From Sphingobium scionense (GTDB lineage Bacteria > Pseudomonadota > Alphaproteobacteria > Sphingomonadales > Sphingomonadaceae): a stretch of DNA of 64,000 nucleotides. Of the stretch, positions 8,355 to 15,646 are shown one piece after another. Both the position numbers and the translations under genes were made by a program. The notes beneath the pieces were generated by a model. That model did no database searches. It had not been told where the DNA came from and worked only from the letters and a program-made list of their open reading frames with translations. The stretch lies in the NCBI RefSeq assembly GCF_014197035.1, contig NZ_JACIEU010000008.1:124001-188000 (forward strand), written 5' to 3'. Position 1 is the first letter of the stretch, and each line of letters opens with the position of its first letter.

Positions 8355-9086
8355 ATGAAGCGCTTCTCGACCATCATGTCGGCGACGGCCTTGCTGGCTG
8401 CCGCCTTTCCGATCCTGCCGGCCCATGCCGCGCCACCGCGCGATGTCGACGATCTGGTCGGCGCGCGGGGCTCGTCCGGCGAAAGCGCGCTCCAGTCGCG
8501 CGGCTATCGCATCGCCAAACAGAATGGGCTTACCAACTATTGGTGGAACAGCGCGAAGGACCAGTGCATCCGCGTCGTCACCTATAATGGCCGCTATGAT
8601 GCGATCGACAGCGCGTCGGACGGCGATTGCGGCCATGGCGGCGGCAATACGGCGGCAGCGGCGGTTGCCGGCGTCGCGGCGATCGGCCTGATCGCGGCGC
8701 TCGCCAGCCACAAGAAGAGCCATGGTGACAGTTCCGCCCAGCATGACAGCGAATATGAGCGGGGCTATCATGACGGCCTCTATGGCGGCGACTATGACCG
8801 CAACGACAGCGAAGCCTATCATTCGGGCTACTCGGCGGGCGAGGCGGAGCGGGATAATCGCCTGGCAGCCAACAGCCAGATCGTGCGCGGCGCCCCGGCG
8901 GCCGCACAGCGCGCCTGCGCGCGGCGCGGCGACGAGTATCAGAATGTGCCGGCGGGCAGTTCCGTGCCGGTCAGCGTCTATCCGCAGGGCGGCAATCGCT
9001 ACGAGATCATCATTGCATCGGGCCATTATCGCGCGCGGTGCAGCGTGACGGGCGATGGCAATGTGATCTCGATGGATCCCTATTGA
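8355..9086 (+). CDS. Exported hypothetical protein with a single membrane segment
   Basis: 243 residues; not assigned to a named family. There is a signal peptide (MKRFSTIMSATALLAAAF to LPAHA), then a short globular part containing YRIAKQNGLTNYWWNS, whose Cys and Trp recall small envelope proteins. A Gly/Ala-rich hydrophobic segment follows (AAAAVAGVAAIGLIAALA), then a region rich in Tyr, Asp and Gly (YERGYHDGLYGGDYDR) and a C-terminal SH3-like stretch (SVPVSVYPQGGNRYEIII). The start is supported by AGGGGA and AAGG just upstream. It precedes the PliG-like gene by 17 bp and is probably in the same transcript. Confidence 0.7.
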   Translation: MKRFSTIMSATALLAAAFPILPAHAAPPRDVDDLVGARGSSGESALQSRGYRIAKQNGLTNYWWNSAKDQCIRVVTYNGRYDAIDSASDGDCGHGGGNTAAAAVAGVAAIGLIAALASHKKSHGDSSAQHDSEYERGYHDGLYGGDYDRNDSEAYHSGYSAGEAERDNRLAANSQIVRGAPAAAQRACARRGDEYQNVPAGSSVPVSVYPQGGNRYEIIIASGHYRARCSVTGDGNVISMDPY

Positions 9087-9103
9087 TCGGAAGGAAGCGC
9101 GTC

Positions 9104-9778
9104 ATGAGGAATGCAATGATCGCGACCGGCGCATTGGCGGCACTGGCCATGCCGGCCATTGCCCAGGCGCCGGTGCGCAGCGAGCGGGTGCAATTTTCCA
9201 GGGGGGCCGCGTCAAAGGTCATCAAGGCATCGCTCAAGGGCTATGACATCGTCGATTATCTGGTCGGCGCGCGCGCCGGCCAGACGATGAATGTGACCTT
9301 CAGGACCAGCAACGCCTCCAGCTATTTCAACCTGATGGCACCCGGCGCAGGGGAGACGGCGATGTTCGTCGGCTCGACCGCCGGCAACAGCTTTTCCGGC
9401 CGCCTGCCCGCCAATGGCGATTATCGAATCCGCGTCTATCTGATGCGCAACGCCGCGCGCCGCAATGAAGTCGCCAATTATACGCTGACGGTGGGCATTG
9501 CTGCGGCGGCAGCCACCGCTGCGCAGGCGATGCCGCCGGCAACCGGCCCCGCGCTGACGCCGGGCAATATGCCAGCTTATTGCCGGGGAGAGGCATCCAG
9601 CCAATATGGCACCCGCCCGGCCTATGTGAAGACCGGTGCGATCGCCAAGGCGCCCGGTGGCTTCTTCATCGACGGCACGGTCGACAAGGGCAGGGAAGGG
9701 ATCAAGCGTTTCCGCTGTCGTTTCGATGCAGGGCGCCGCTTCGTCGATGTGATGGCGATGACGCCGGACGGCGAATAG
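9104..9778 (+). CDS. Inhibitor of g-type lysozyme (PliG)-like exported protein
   Basis: 224 residues with a signal peptide ending at AIAQA. Residues about 25-125 match the PliG-type beta-sandwich: VQFSRGAASKVIKASLKG, then DYLVGARAGQTM, SSYFNLMAPG, and the segment YRIRVYLMRNAARRNE that is strongly conserved in g-type lysozyme inhibitors. A Pro/Ala linker and a second C-terminal domain (CRGEASSQYGTRPAYV to VDVMAMTPDG) follow; that domain also occurs alone in exported proteins of unknown role. The expected role is periplasmic protection of peptidoglycan from goose-type lysozyme. GGAAGGAA precedes the ATG by 7 bases. Confidence 0.75.
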   Translation: MRNAMIATGALAALAMPAIAQAPVRSERVQFSRGAASKVIKASLKGYDIVDYLVGARAGQTMNVTFRTSNASSYFNLMAPGAGETAMFVGSTAGNSFSGRLPANGDYRIRVYLMRNAARRNEVANYTLTVGIAAAAATAAQAMPPATGPALTPGNMPAYCRGEASSQYGTRPAYVKTGAIAKAPGGFFIDGTVDKGREGIKRFRCRFDAGRRFVDVMAMTPDGE

Positions 9779-9783
9779 CCGGT

Positions 9784-10458
9784 TCAGCCGCCCAGGATCA
9801 GGTAGCTCGCCGCGCTGTTGATCAGCGAGGCGAGCAGCCAGGTGCCCAGCACCGATCGGAACGCCTTGCCGGTCGATTTCCGGGTGCGACTGCGCAGCCA
9901 GATCGTCTCGATCCGCAAATACCAGATGATGGTGATGAGGCTGACGACCAACGCTGCGATCGTCACCTCGGCCTGGTTGAAGCGAGCGAGAATCGAGGCG
10001 ATGCCCAGCACCAGCGCGGCCGGCCCGGCAATATAGCATTGGGCGTAGAAGGGCCGGCGCAGCGTGTCGCGATTGAGTTCCAGGCCCTGTGCCTTCAACC
10101 GTCGCACAGCGAACATCAGCGGATAGATGGCGAAGAGGAAGGCGCGCAGCACCAGCAGGTTCATTTCCGACGCGGTGATTGCCTTGCCAAGCCCGGTGGT
10201 CGCAACTTCGGGCATCTTCTGGTGCGACGCCACCTCGATCAGGTGCGACAGCAATATGGTCAGCATCAGGAACAGGGGCGGGCTCAGCATGTCGGTAAAT
10301 TGCTGGTCAGGCGCATCCTCCAGTTCCTTGTCGGAATAGCGCAGCATCTGGATGGGATGGCGGATGGTCCGCCACAAGGTGCGGGGATAGAAGACCAGCC
10401 AGCTCATCGCCTCATAGAGAAATTCCTCCAGCGACTGGAACAGGCGTAGGAAATCCAT
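9784..10458 (-). CDS. Polytopic inner-membrane protein, function unknown
   Basis: 224 residues with an amphipathic N-terminus (LWRTIRHPIQMLRYSDKE) followed by about four hydrophobic segments: PPLFLMLTILLSHLIEVA, LLVLRAFLFAIYPLMFAV, AQCYIAGPAALVLGIA, and VTIAALVVSLITIIWYL with a further one near the C-terminus. It resembles conserved permease-like proteins of Proteobacteria with no assigned substrate. ATG 10458 has GGGAG five bases upstream; a GTG six bases earlier is less likely. Tail-to-tail with the PliG-like gene, five bases apart. Confidence 0.7.
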   Translation of the reverse strand: MDFLRLFQSLEEFLYEAMSWLVFYPRTLWRTIRHPIQMLRYSDKELEDAPDQQFTDMLSPPLFLMLTILLSHLIEVASHQKMPEVATTGLGKAITASEMNLLVLRAFLFAIYPLMFAVRRLKAQGLELNRDTLRRPFYAQCYIAGPAALVLGIASILARFNQAEVTIAALVVSLITIIWYLRIETIWLRSRTRKSTGKAFRSVLGTWLLASLINSAASYLILGG

Positions 10459-10564
10459 CGACACTCCCGATATCTGCGGGCTGGGGATCCGCCGATCATG
10501 CCAGCCAACGGGGATCGACGCAAACAGGCCAAATTGTCGCCGCTCAACGCGGGACAGTGCAGCG

Positions 10565-10762
10565 TTAGCGGCTATTGGCGCGTTGCTGATCTGCCCGCAC
10601 CGCCGGCTTGTCCGACGTCAGATTGTCGAGCCAGGGCAGGGCCGGTGGCGCCAGCCTGACGGTGGGCGTTGCATCCTGCGGTGCGCTCATGCCGCTTGCC
10701 GTGACCAGGGCCACACAAATGCCGGCGCCCGCTGCAACCATGGCAGACCAGTCTCTCACCAT
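10565..10762 (-). CDS. Small exported or membrane-anchored hypothetical protein
   Basis: 65 residues, no recognised family. GAGGGAG lies about nine bases before the ATG, and the N-terminus has a hydrophobic run (MVAAGAGICVALVTASGM) consistent with a signal or anchor, then a short Pro-rich tail. Coding status is plausible from the ribosome site and hydrophobic profile but not certain. The 290 bp between it and the DUF4136 gene hold nothing I can name. Confidence 0.45.
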   Translation of the reverse strand: MVRDWSAMVAAGAGICVALVTASGMSAPQDATPTVRLAPPALPWLDNLTSDKPAVRADQQRANSR

Positions 10763-11055
10763 CGCACACAGCTCCCTCTGCTGGGCTGCGATCGGCAGGA
10801 AAGTTTCGCGATTGGCGCCGCGACTCACCCGTCCGAACGCTGGAATAAAGGGATGATCGCGCATTCCGAGGTGTCGCGCCATAGTGGATTTTGCGGGCCT
10901 ATCCGGATCGGCCCGCGTTGGTGCGACAACGGCGTCTGAGTAAGATTTTCGTCCTCCGGCTAGGGATATAAGGGGCGGTCCCTAGGGGAGAATCCCGATG
11001 GCTGGCCGGGTGCCGGCTTGGCTATGCCCAGGGATATTCCAAGGGAGGTCGCGAC

Positions 11056-11592
11056 ATGTTCAGGCGCATATTCGTCACCGGTCTGCTGCTGGCGCTGGCC
11101 GGCTGTGCCACCACGCCGCGGGTCAATTATGATGCCGATCCCGCCGCCAATTTCACCGGCTATCGCAGCTATAGCTGGGCGTCGATCACCGTGCCGCAGG
11201 GCATGAACCCGCTGCTGTTCCAGCGCGTGAAGGCGTCGATCGACGCTGCGCTTGCGGCGCGGGGCTATAGCCAGGCCAATCCCGGCGAGTTCGCCATCGG
11301 CTTCACCCTGGGCGCGCGCGACCGGGTCGAAGTGACCGATTTCGGTCCCTATGCCACCTATTATCGCCCCTGGGGTGGTTGGGCCGGCTGGGGCGGCTAT
11401 CGCAATGTCGATGTGCGCAACGTGACCGACGGCACGCTGACGGTCGACATCTATGATACCGGGACCAAGCAGCCGGTCTGGCATGGGACGGCCACCCAGG
11501 AGGTCAGCCGCAAGAGCCCCGATCAGGCAGTGATCGACAAGGCGGTGACCGCCGTGCTCGCCAATTTTCCGCCGCCGATCAAGACCAGGTGA
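11056..11592 (+). CDS. DUF4136 lipoprotein
   Basis: 178 residues. The N-terminus is a lipoprotein signal (FRRIFVTGLLLALAGC) with the lipobox LAGC, so Cys17 is probably lipidated. The body fits DUF4136: VNYDADPAANFTGYRSYSW near the start, then RVKASIDAALAARGYSQ, then TLTVDIYDTGTKQPVWHGTA, and the C-terminal helix DKAVTAVLANFPP. These outer-membrane lipoproteins are common and of unknown function. GGGAGG stands upstream of the ATG. The DUF202 gene follows after 12 bp, probably in one transcript. Confidence 0.85.
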   Translation: MFRRIFVTGLLLALAGCATTPRVNYDADPAANFTGYRSYSWASITVPQGMNPLLFQRVKASIDAALAARGYSQANPGEFAIGFTLGARDRVEVTDFGPYATYYRPWGGWAGWGGYRNVDVRNVTDGTLTVDIYDTGTKQPVWHGTATQEVSRKSPDQAVIDKAVTAVLANFPPPIKTR

Positions 11593-11604
11593 CGGGAGCG
11601 ACCC

Positions 11605-12237
11605 ATGGCTGAAACGCAGGAACCCAAAGGCGTGCCCGCCCGCCCCGCCCGCAATATGGGTGAGCCTGTCCCGCCCATTCCCGAAGCGGAAGCGGCGGCG
11701 TCCGACGACGCGTCGACGGTCTTTTCGCATTTTCGCACCGGTCTGTCGCGCCACCGCACGGGCCTGTCGGAACATCGCACCGACCTGTCCGAATATCGCA
11801 CCGACCTGTCCGGGCATCGCACCGAAATGTCGATGCGCCGGACCGGCATGTCGTTCCAGCGCACCCGGATGAGCGCAGACCGCACCCTGATGTCGGAAAT
11901 GCGCACCGCGCTGTCGCTGATCGGCTTCGGCTTCACCATCAATCAGGCATTCCAGAAGATGCAGGACGCGGGTAGCATCCAGAATGTCAACGCGCCGCGC
12001 AATTTCGGCGTGGCGCTGCTGATCTTCGGCATCGTGCTGCTGGCCGGCGGGATCGTGCGTCATGTCCAGTTCGCCACCGAATTGCGCGACCGGCGCAAGA
12101 TCATGACGGAAGACGGGCTGATCTATTCCGACAGCCGCTTCCCGATCTCGGTAACTTTGGTGATTGCCGTCTGCCTGCTGGCGCTGGCGCTGGCAGCGGT
12201 GCTGGGCATCGTCTTCAACCTCGCCCTGCTGGGCTGA
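11605..12237 (+). CDS. DUF202 (YidH-type) membrane protein with an N-terminal heptad repeat
   Basis: 210 residues. The C-terminal half is a DUF202 domain: the lead-in ADRTLMSEMRTALSLIGFGF and three membrane helices (ALSLIGFGFTINQAF, NFGVALLIFGIVLLAGG, SVTLVIAVCLLALALA). Before it stand nine consecutive seven-residue units of the form R-T-x-[LM]-S-x-x (residues about 44-104), encoded by a 21-bp period. The last units merge into the usual RT-x-LS entry of the family, so the array looks like an amplification of the normal DUF202 motif. Function of the family is unknown. An acidic, Pro-rich cytoplasmic tail precedes the repeats. Confidence 0.8.
   Translation: MAETQEPKGVPARPARNMGEPVPPIPEAEAAASDDASTVFSHFRTGLSRHRTGLSEHRTDLSEYRTDLSGHRTEMSMRRTGMSFQRTRMSADRTLMSEMRTALSLIGFGFTINQAFQKMQDAGSIQNVNAPRNFGVALLIFGIVLLAGGIVRHVQFATELRDRRKIMTEDGLIYSDSRFPISVTLVIAVCLLALALAAVLGIVFNLALLG
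11734..11916 (+). repeat. In-frame 21-bp tandem repeat, about nine copies
   Basis: Units start at 11734, 11755, 11776, 11797, 11818, 11839, 11860, 11881 and 11902. Each begins CGCAC or CGGAC and encodes R-T-x-[LM]-S-x-x. The middle copies are most alike at DNA level; the outer copies have diverged while keeping R, T and S. Confidence 0.9.
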
Positions 12238-12264
12238 ATCGCGGGGCCGGCGGTCCCGCTTCCC

Positions 12265-12894
12265 TTAGCTCTGCAGCATGTCCTGCCCACTATTATAATG
12301 GTGCCAGGCCATGATCGCGGCGGCACCGCGATGCGGGCGCCAGGCTTCGGCAAGGTCGCGGGTCAATTTCTCGCTCGGCCGCTCGCCCAGCCCCAATATC
12401 CGCCCGACCGCGATCTGCACGGCCAGGTCGCCGGCCGGCCAGATGTCGGGGCGGCCTTCGGCGAACAGCAGGTAGATTTCCGCCGACCAGCGGCCGATGC
12501 CCTTGATCTGCACCAGTTGCGCGATCGCGACCTCGTCGTCGGCGGGCAGGGCATGGAGGTCCAACGTGCCGTCCACCACCAGTTCGGCCAGGCTGCGGGC
12601 ATAGCCCTGTTTCTGCCGCGACAGGCCGCACGCCCGCAGCGCATCGAAATCGCGCGCCAGCAGCGCTTCGGGCGTGCAGCCGATACCCAGCTCCGCCTCC
12701 AGCTTGCGCCAGACCGCTGCGGCGGACGCGACGCTGACCTGCTGGCCGACGATGGTGCGCAGCAACGTCTCATAGCCCGGCTCGCGCACACGCGGCACCG
12801 GATAACCGACGCTGGCGATCGCCGCACCGAACGCCGGCTCCGCCGCAGCGATAAAGTCCAGGCTGACGCGCAATTCTTCCGCCGTGCTCACCAT
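12265..12894 (-). CDS. DNA-3-methyladenine glycosylase II family protein (AlkA-like)
   Basis: 209 residues of the HhH-GPD superfamily. Visible are TLLRTIVGQQVSVASA (start of the fold), the helix-hairpin-helix LVQIKGIGRWSAEIYLLF, and the catalytic loop WPAGDLAVQ with the conserved Asp. It lacks the N-terminal AlkA extension, as usual for short alphaproteobacterial versions. It removes alkylated bases such as 3-methyladenine in base-excision repair. It faces a ferredoxin gene across a short divergent region (12895-12970), and its 3' end converges with the DUF202 gene. Confidence 0.85.
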   Translation of the reverse strand: MVSTAEELRVSLDFIAAAEPAFGAAIASVGYPVPRVREPGYETLLRTIVGQQVSVASAAAVWRKLEAELGIGCTPEALLARDFDALRACGLSRQKQGYARSLAELVVDGTLDLHALPADDEVAIAQLVQIKGIGRWSAEIYLLFAEGRPDIWPAGDLAVQIAVGRILGLGERPSEKLTRDLAEAWRPHRGAAAIMAWHHYNSGQDMLQS

Positions 12895-12970
12895 GTCCGC
12901 CCGTCCAGCCCTTGATTTCGCCGCCGCTGTCCGTCAGAGCGGCGGAGATAAGTCCAAAAGGAATGGGTAG

Positions 12971-13288
12971 ATGCCGAAGCTGATCGTGGTCAACCGTGAT
13001 GGTGCTGAACAGACTGTTGAGGGGGACAAGGGTCTCTCGGTGATGGAAGTCATTCGCGATCATGGCTTTGACGAGCTGCTTGCGCTGTGCGGCGGCTGCT
13101 GCTCCTGCGCGACCTGCCATGTCTATGTCGACCCGGCCTTTGCCGACGCCCTGCCGGCGATGAGCGAGGACGAGAATGACCTGCTCGACAGCAGCGATCA
13201 TCGCAACGACACCAGCCGCCTGTCCTGTCAGGTCGTGCTGAGCGACGCGCTCGACGGCCTGCGCGTCACCATCGCGCCGGAAGACTGA
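12971..13288 (+). CDS. 2Fe-2S ferredoxin, adrenodoxin type
   Basis: 105 residues. Cluster ligands follow the C-x5-C-x2-C ... C pattern: Cys40, Cys46, Cys49 and Cys86, in [15 protein letters not shown] and LSCQV. Two extra cysteines (43 and 44) lie inside the loop. The acidic C-terminus and the fold ([22 protein letters not shown]) match ferredoxins that feed cytochromes P450 or hydroxylases, or act in Fe-S assembly. No P450 or reductase is adjacent, so the partner is unknown. Confidence 0.9.
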   Translation: MPKLIVVNRDGAEQTVEGDKGLSVMEVIRDHGFDELLALCGGCCSCATCHVYVDPAFADALPAMSEDENDLLDSSDHRNDTSRLSCQVVLSDALDGLRVTIAPED

Positions 13289-13297
13289 TTCCTTACT

Positions 13298-14065
13298 TCA
13301 GGGCCTGACCCGTAACGTCGCGGCTGGCGCATCGCCGGTCAGCGGCGTGATGGTCCATATGATGCGCTTGCCCTCCGGCACGGTGGTTGCGCCCTCTTCC
13401 TGATTCTGGCTGACGATCTCCGCATCGGTGGTCAGCGTGAACGTGCCGTTGAGCGCCTTGGCGGCGGCGTCGCCCGATCCGCCACCCATGCCGGCCGGCC
13501 CCTGGCTCTTGTCGAAACCGTTGGAAAAGCCCGGTGCCTTCACCCGGACCCGGTCCGCCCCGCGCATTTCCACCGCGACGAAGGGCAGGACGATCTGCGC
13601 GTCGATGTTGAAGGGGAAGAGGAAGGCATGATCCAGCCTTCCGCTGATCGCATAGTCGATCGCGAATTTATGATCGCCCAGATACTGGACCGACCGGAAC
13701 CCCCTTTCCTTGGTCAGGGCGCTCGCCATCGCCTGCATCTGTGCGTCGTCGCCGCTGGCCTTGTCGAACTGGGTGGTGGCAGGCGGCGCGGGCGTCTTGC
13801 TCTGGTTCTGCGCCACCTTCTGCAACACGGCCTCCTCGCCCTCGGGCGGGGTGACGCCTTCCAGCGGATCATCCTCCGCATCGCTGTTGAGGCCGCCCAG
13901 CGCCTTGTCCATGTCCGACGCCAATATCTCGCCCTTATAGGCAAAGGCGAAACTGCGGTCGGCGCGAATGTCGAGGGTGGAGGTGAAGCTGCCGGGTGTC
14001 ACCAGGCATCCGGGCAACATCAGCAGCGCAGCCAGTGCGCCCGCCGCGCGGGACAATAGGACCAT
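13298..14065 (-). CDS. Conserved lipoprotein of unknown function
   Basis: 255 residues with a lipoprotein signal (LLSRAAGALAALLMLPGC; lipobox LPGC, Cys20). The mature part starts with a beta region (FTSTLDIRADRSFAFAYKGEIL) and has a flexible Asp/Glu/Pro-rich middle. It then has GFRSVQYLGDHKFAIDY, a long strand region and a Gly-rich loop before IIWTITPLTGDAPAATLRV. I do not recognise a named domain. Overall shape suggests a secreted beta-rich envelope protein. Tail-to-tail with the ferredoxin. Confidence 0.75.
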   Translation of the reverse strand: MVLLSRAAGALAALLMLPGCLVTPGSFTSTLDIRADRSFAFAYKGEILASDMDKALGGLNSDAEDDPLEGVTPPEGEEAVLQKVAQNQSKTPAPPATTQFDKASGDDAQMQAMASALTKERGFRSVQYLGDHKFAIDYAISGRLDHAFLFPFNIDAQIVLPFVAVEMRGADRVRVKAPGFSNGFDKSQGPAGMGGGSGDAAAKALNGTFTLTTDAEIVSQNQEEGATTVPEGKRIIWTITPLTGDAPAATLRVRP

Positions 14066-14148
14066 GGCGAACCCCCGCTCGTCTGCGCGACGATCCGGCA
14101 GGGCAGGGCGCCCTTGCCGGATCGTCGCAGATGGTGCCCGGCGGCCGC

Positions 14149-14889
14149 TTACCGGCTGGTGGCGGCGTAGAGGGCGATCGCCGCGGCGTTGGAGACGTTC
14201 AGGCTCTCCATGCGCGGGCTGATCGGCAGCTTAGCGATAATGTCGCAATGCGCCATGGTGTTGTGGCGCAGCCCTTCGCCCTCGGCGCCCAGCACCAGCG
14301 CGACACGCGATTCGCCGATCGCGTCGGCCAGCACGGTGTCGCAGTCGCCATCCAGGCCTATGCGCCAATAACCGGCCTCGGCAATCTCTTCGAGCGCGCG
14401 GGCCAGGTTCACCACCCGCACCCAGGGCACGGTTTCCAGCGCGCCCGACGCGGCGCGGGCCAGCACGCCCGATTCGGGCGGCGCATGCCGGTCCTGCGTG
14501 ACGATGCACAGTGCGTCGAAGGCGGCGGCCGAACGCAGGATCGCGCCGACATTATGCGGGTCGGTCACCTGGTCGAGCACCAGAATCGGGCGCCGGTCGT
14601 CCCGTCCCTGTTCCAGCACGTCGCCCAGCCAGACATCGTCCAGCGGTTCGACTTCGGCGACGATGCCCTGATGCGGCGCATCCGACGGCACCATGCGACC
14701 CATGTCGGCGACGTCGGAATAGACGATCGGCAACACGGGCGGCAGGTCGAGCGCGCCGATGGCTTCGCGCGTGCCCCAGATCTTGCGCACGATGCGGTTC
14801 GGGTTGGCGAGCGCGGCCGTGATGGCGTGGCGTCCGTAGAAGCGGGGGAAGGCGCCTTTCGGCTTGCCGGTACGATGTCCTCTTTTCAT
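14149..14889 (-). CDS. rlmB: 23S rRNA (guanosine-2'-O)-methyltransferase, RlmB/TrmH family
   Basis: 246 residues. An N-terminal substrate-binding part (FYGRHAITAALANPNR) precedes the SPOUT domain with its three signature motifs: LVLDQVTDPHNVGAILRSA, ALVLGAEGEGLRH and KLPISPRMESLNVSNAAA. These form the trefoil-knot AdoMet site. The family methylates G2251 of 23S rRNA in the peptidyl-transferase centre. The Lys- and Arg-rich start (MKRGHRTGKPKG) is normal. Other TrmH-family substrates cannot be excluded by sequence alone. Confidence 0.88.
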   Translation of the reverse strand: MKRGHRTGKPKGAFPRFYGRHAITAALANPNRIVRKIWGTREAIGALDLPPVLPIVYSDVADMGRMVPSDAPHQGIVAEVEPLDDVWLGDVLEQGRDDRRPILVLDQVTDPHNVGAILRSAAAFDALCIVTQDRHAPPESGVLARAASGALETVPWVRVVNLARALEEIAEAGYWRIGLDGDCDTVLADAIGESRVALVLGAEGEGLRHNTMAHCDIIAKLPISPRMESLNVSNAAAIALYAATSR

Positions 14890-14992
14890 GTTTTCGCTCT
14901 TTTCACATCACCCCATTGACAGGCAAGCCTCCTTTCGCCATTGAGCCGCCTCCAGCGCGGCGGGACAGCAATTTTCCTCCGTGCAGGGCACT

Positions 14993-15079
14993 GGACAGGT
15001 GGCCGAGTGGTTAAAGGCAGCAGACTGTAAATCTGCCGGGGTTTCCCCTACGTTGGTTCGAACCCAACCCTGTCCACCA
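14993..15079 (+). tRNA. tRNA-Tyr (anticodon GTA)
   Basis: 87 bases with encoded CCA. The acceptor arms GGACAGG (14993-14999) and CCTGTCC (15069-15075) pair. The anticodon GTA is at 15027-15029 in the loop ACTGTAAAT, the T arm contains GGTTCGAACC, and there is a long class II variable arm, all as expected for tRNA-Tyr. Confidence 0.95.
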
Positions 15080-15164
15080 TTGCCCTATTCGGCGCGCCGC
15101 CTCTTTCGGGTTTCCGGTCCGCGCGCCGCACCAGCCGAGCCCGTTACCGCAAGAGGAACGTCGC

Positions 15165-15485
15165 TTGGCCTGGGTCATTCTCGGCATCGCCGTATTCACC
15201 GAAATCATCTGGGCATTGAGCCTGAAATGGGCCGCCACTATCGGCAGCTGGCAGGCATCGGCCGTGCCGATCACGCTCAGTTTCCTCAACATGGGCCTTT
15301 TGGCGCTGGCGATGCGGGATCTGCCGGCCGGCACCGCCTATGCGATCTGGACGGGCCTTGGCGCCGTGGGTGTCATCATCGGCGGCATGATCCTCTATGG
15401 CGATCGGGTCAACATGGCCCAGATCGGCTTCATGGCGCTGATCGTGATCGGCGTGGTCGGCACCAAATTGTCGGCCCAGGCCTGA
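15165..15485 (+). CDS. sugE: SMR-family exporter, SugE/Gdx type
   Basis: 106 residues, four membrane helices, TTG start at 15165 with AAGAGGA eight bases upstream. The essential membrane glutamate is Glu13 (VFTEIIWALSLKWA). The segment GTAYAIWTGLGAVG is the SugE/Gdx signature rather than EmrE, so guanidinium or quaternary-ammonium export is the likely function. The gene begins 85 bp after tRNA-Tyr; I saw no guanidine riboswitch in that gap. Confidence 0.88.
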   Translation: MAWVILGIAVFTEIIWALSLKWAATIGSWQASAVPITLSFLNMGLLALAMRDLPAGTAYAIWTGLGAVGVIIGGMILYGDRVNMAQIGFMALIVIGVVGTKLSAQA

Positions 15486-15646
15486 TATCAGCCCCTGATT
15501 CGCGTAACATGATTCGCCCGGTGGCCTGATCGCGGCATCGGGGCGTCGCGCCGCAGGCTTATTGCCGCAGCGCAACAAAAACGGCGGAAGTCCGTTTGTC
15601 TTTGGACAAGCCCCGTTCATTCTTCCCCGGTTACGCTCTCTCCCGC

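Noticed and set aside
11734..11916. Regular 21-bp repeats that could suggest a CRISPR array
   Set aside because: The units are directly adjacent with no spacers, keep a reading frame and encode a heptad motif in a DUF202 protein.
15080..15164. Guanidine riboswitch before sugE
   Set aside because: The 85-bp gap does not show the paired ACGR-loop hairpins or other known guanidine motif cores.
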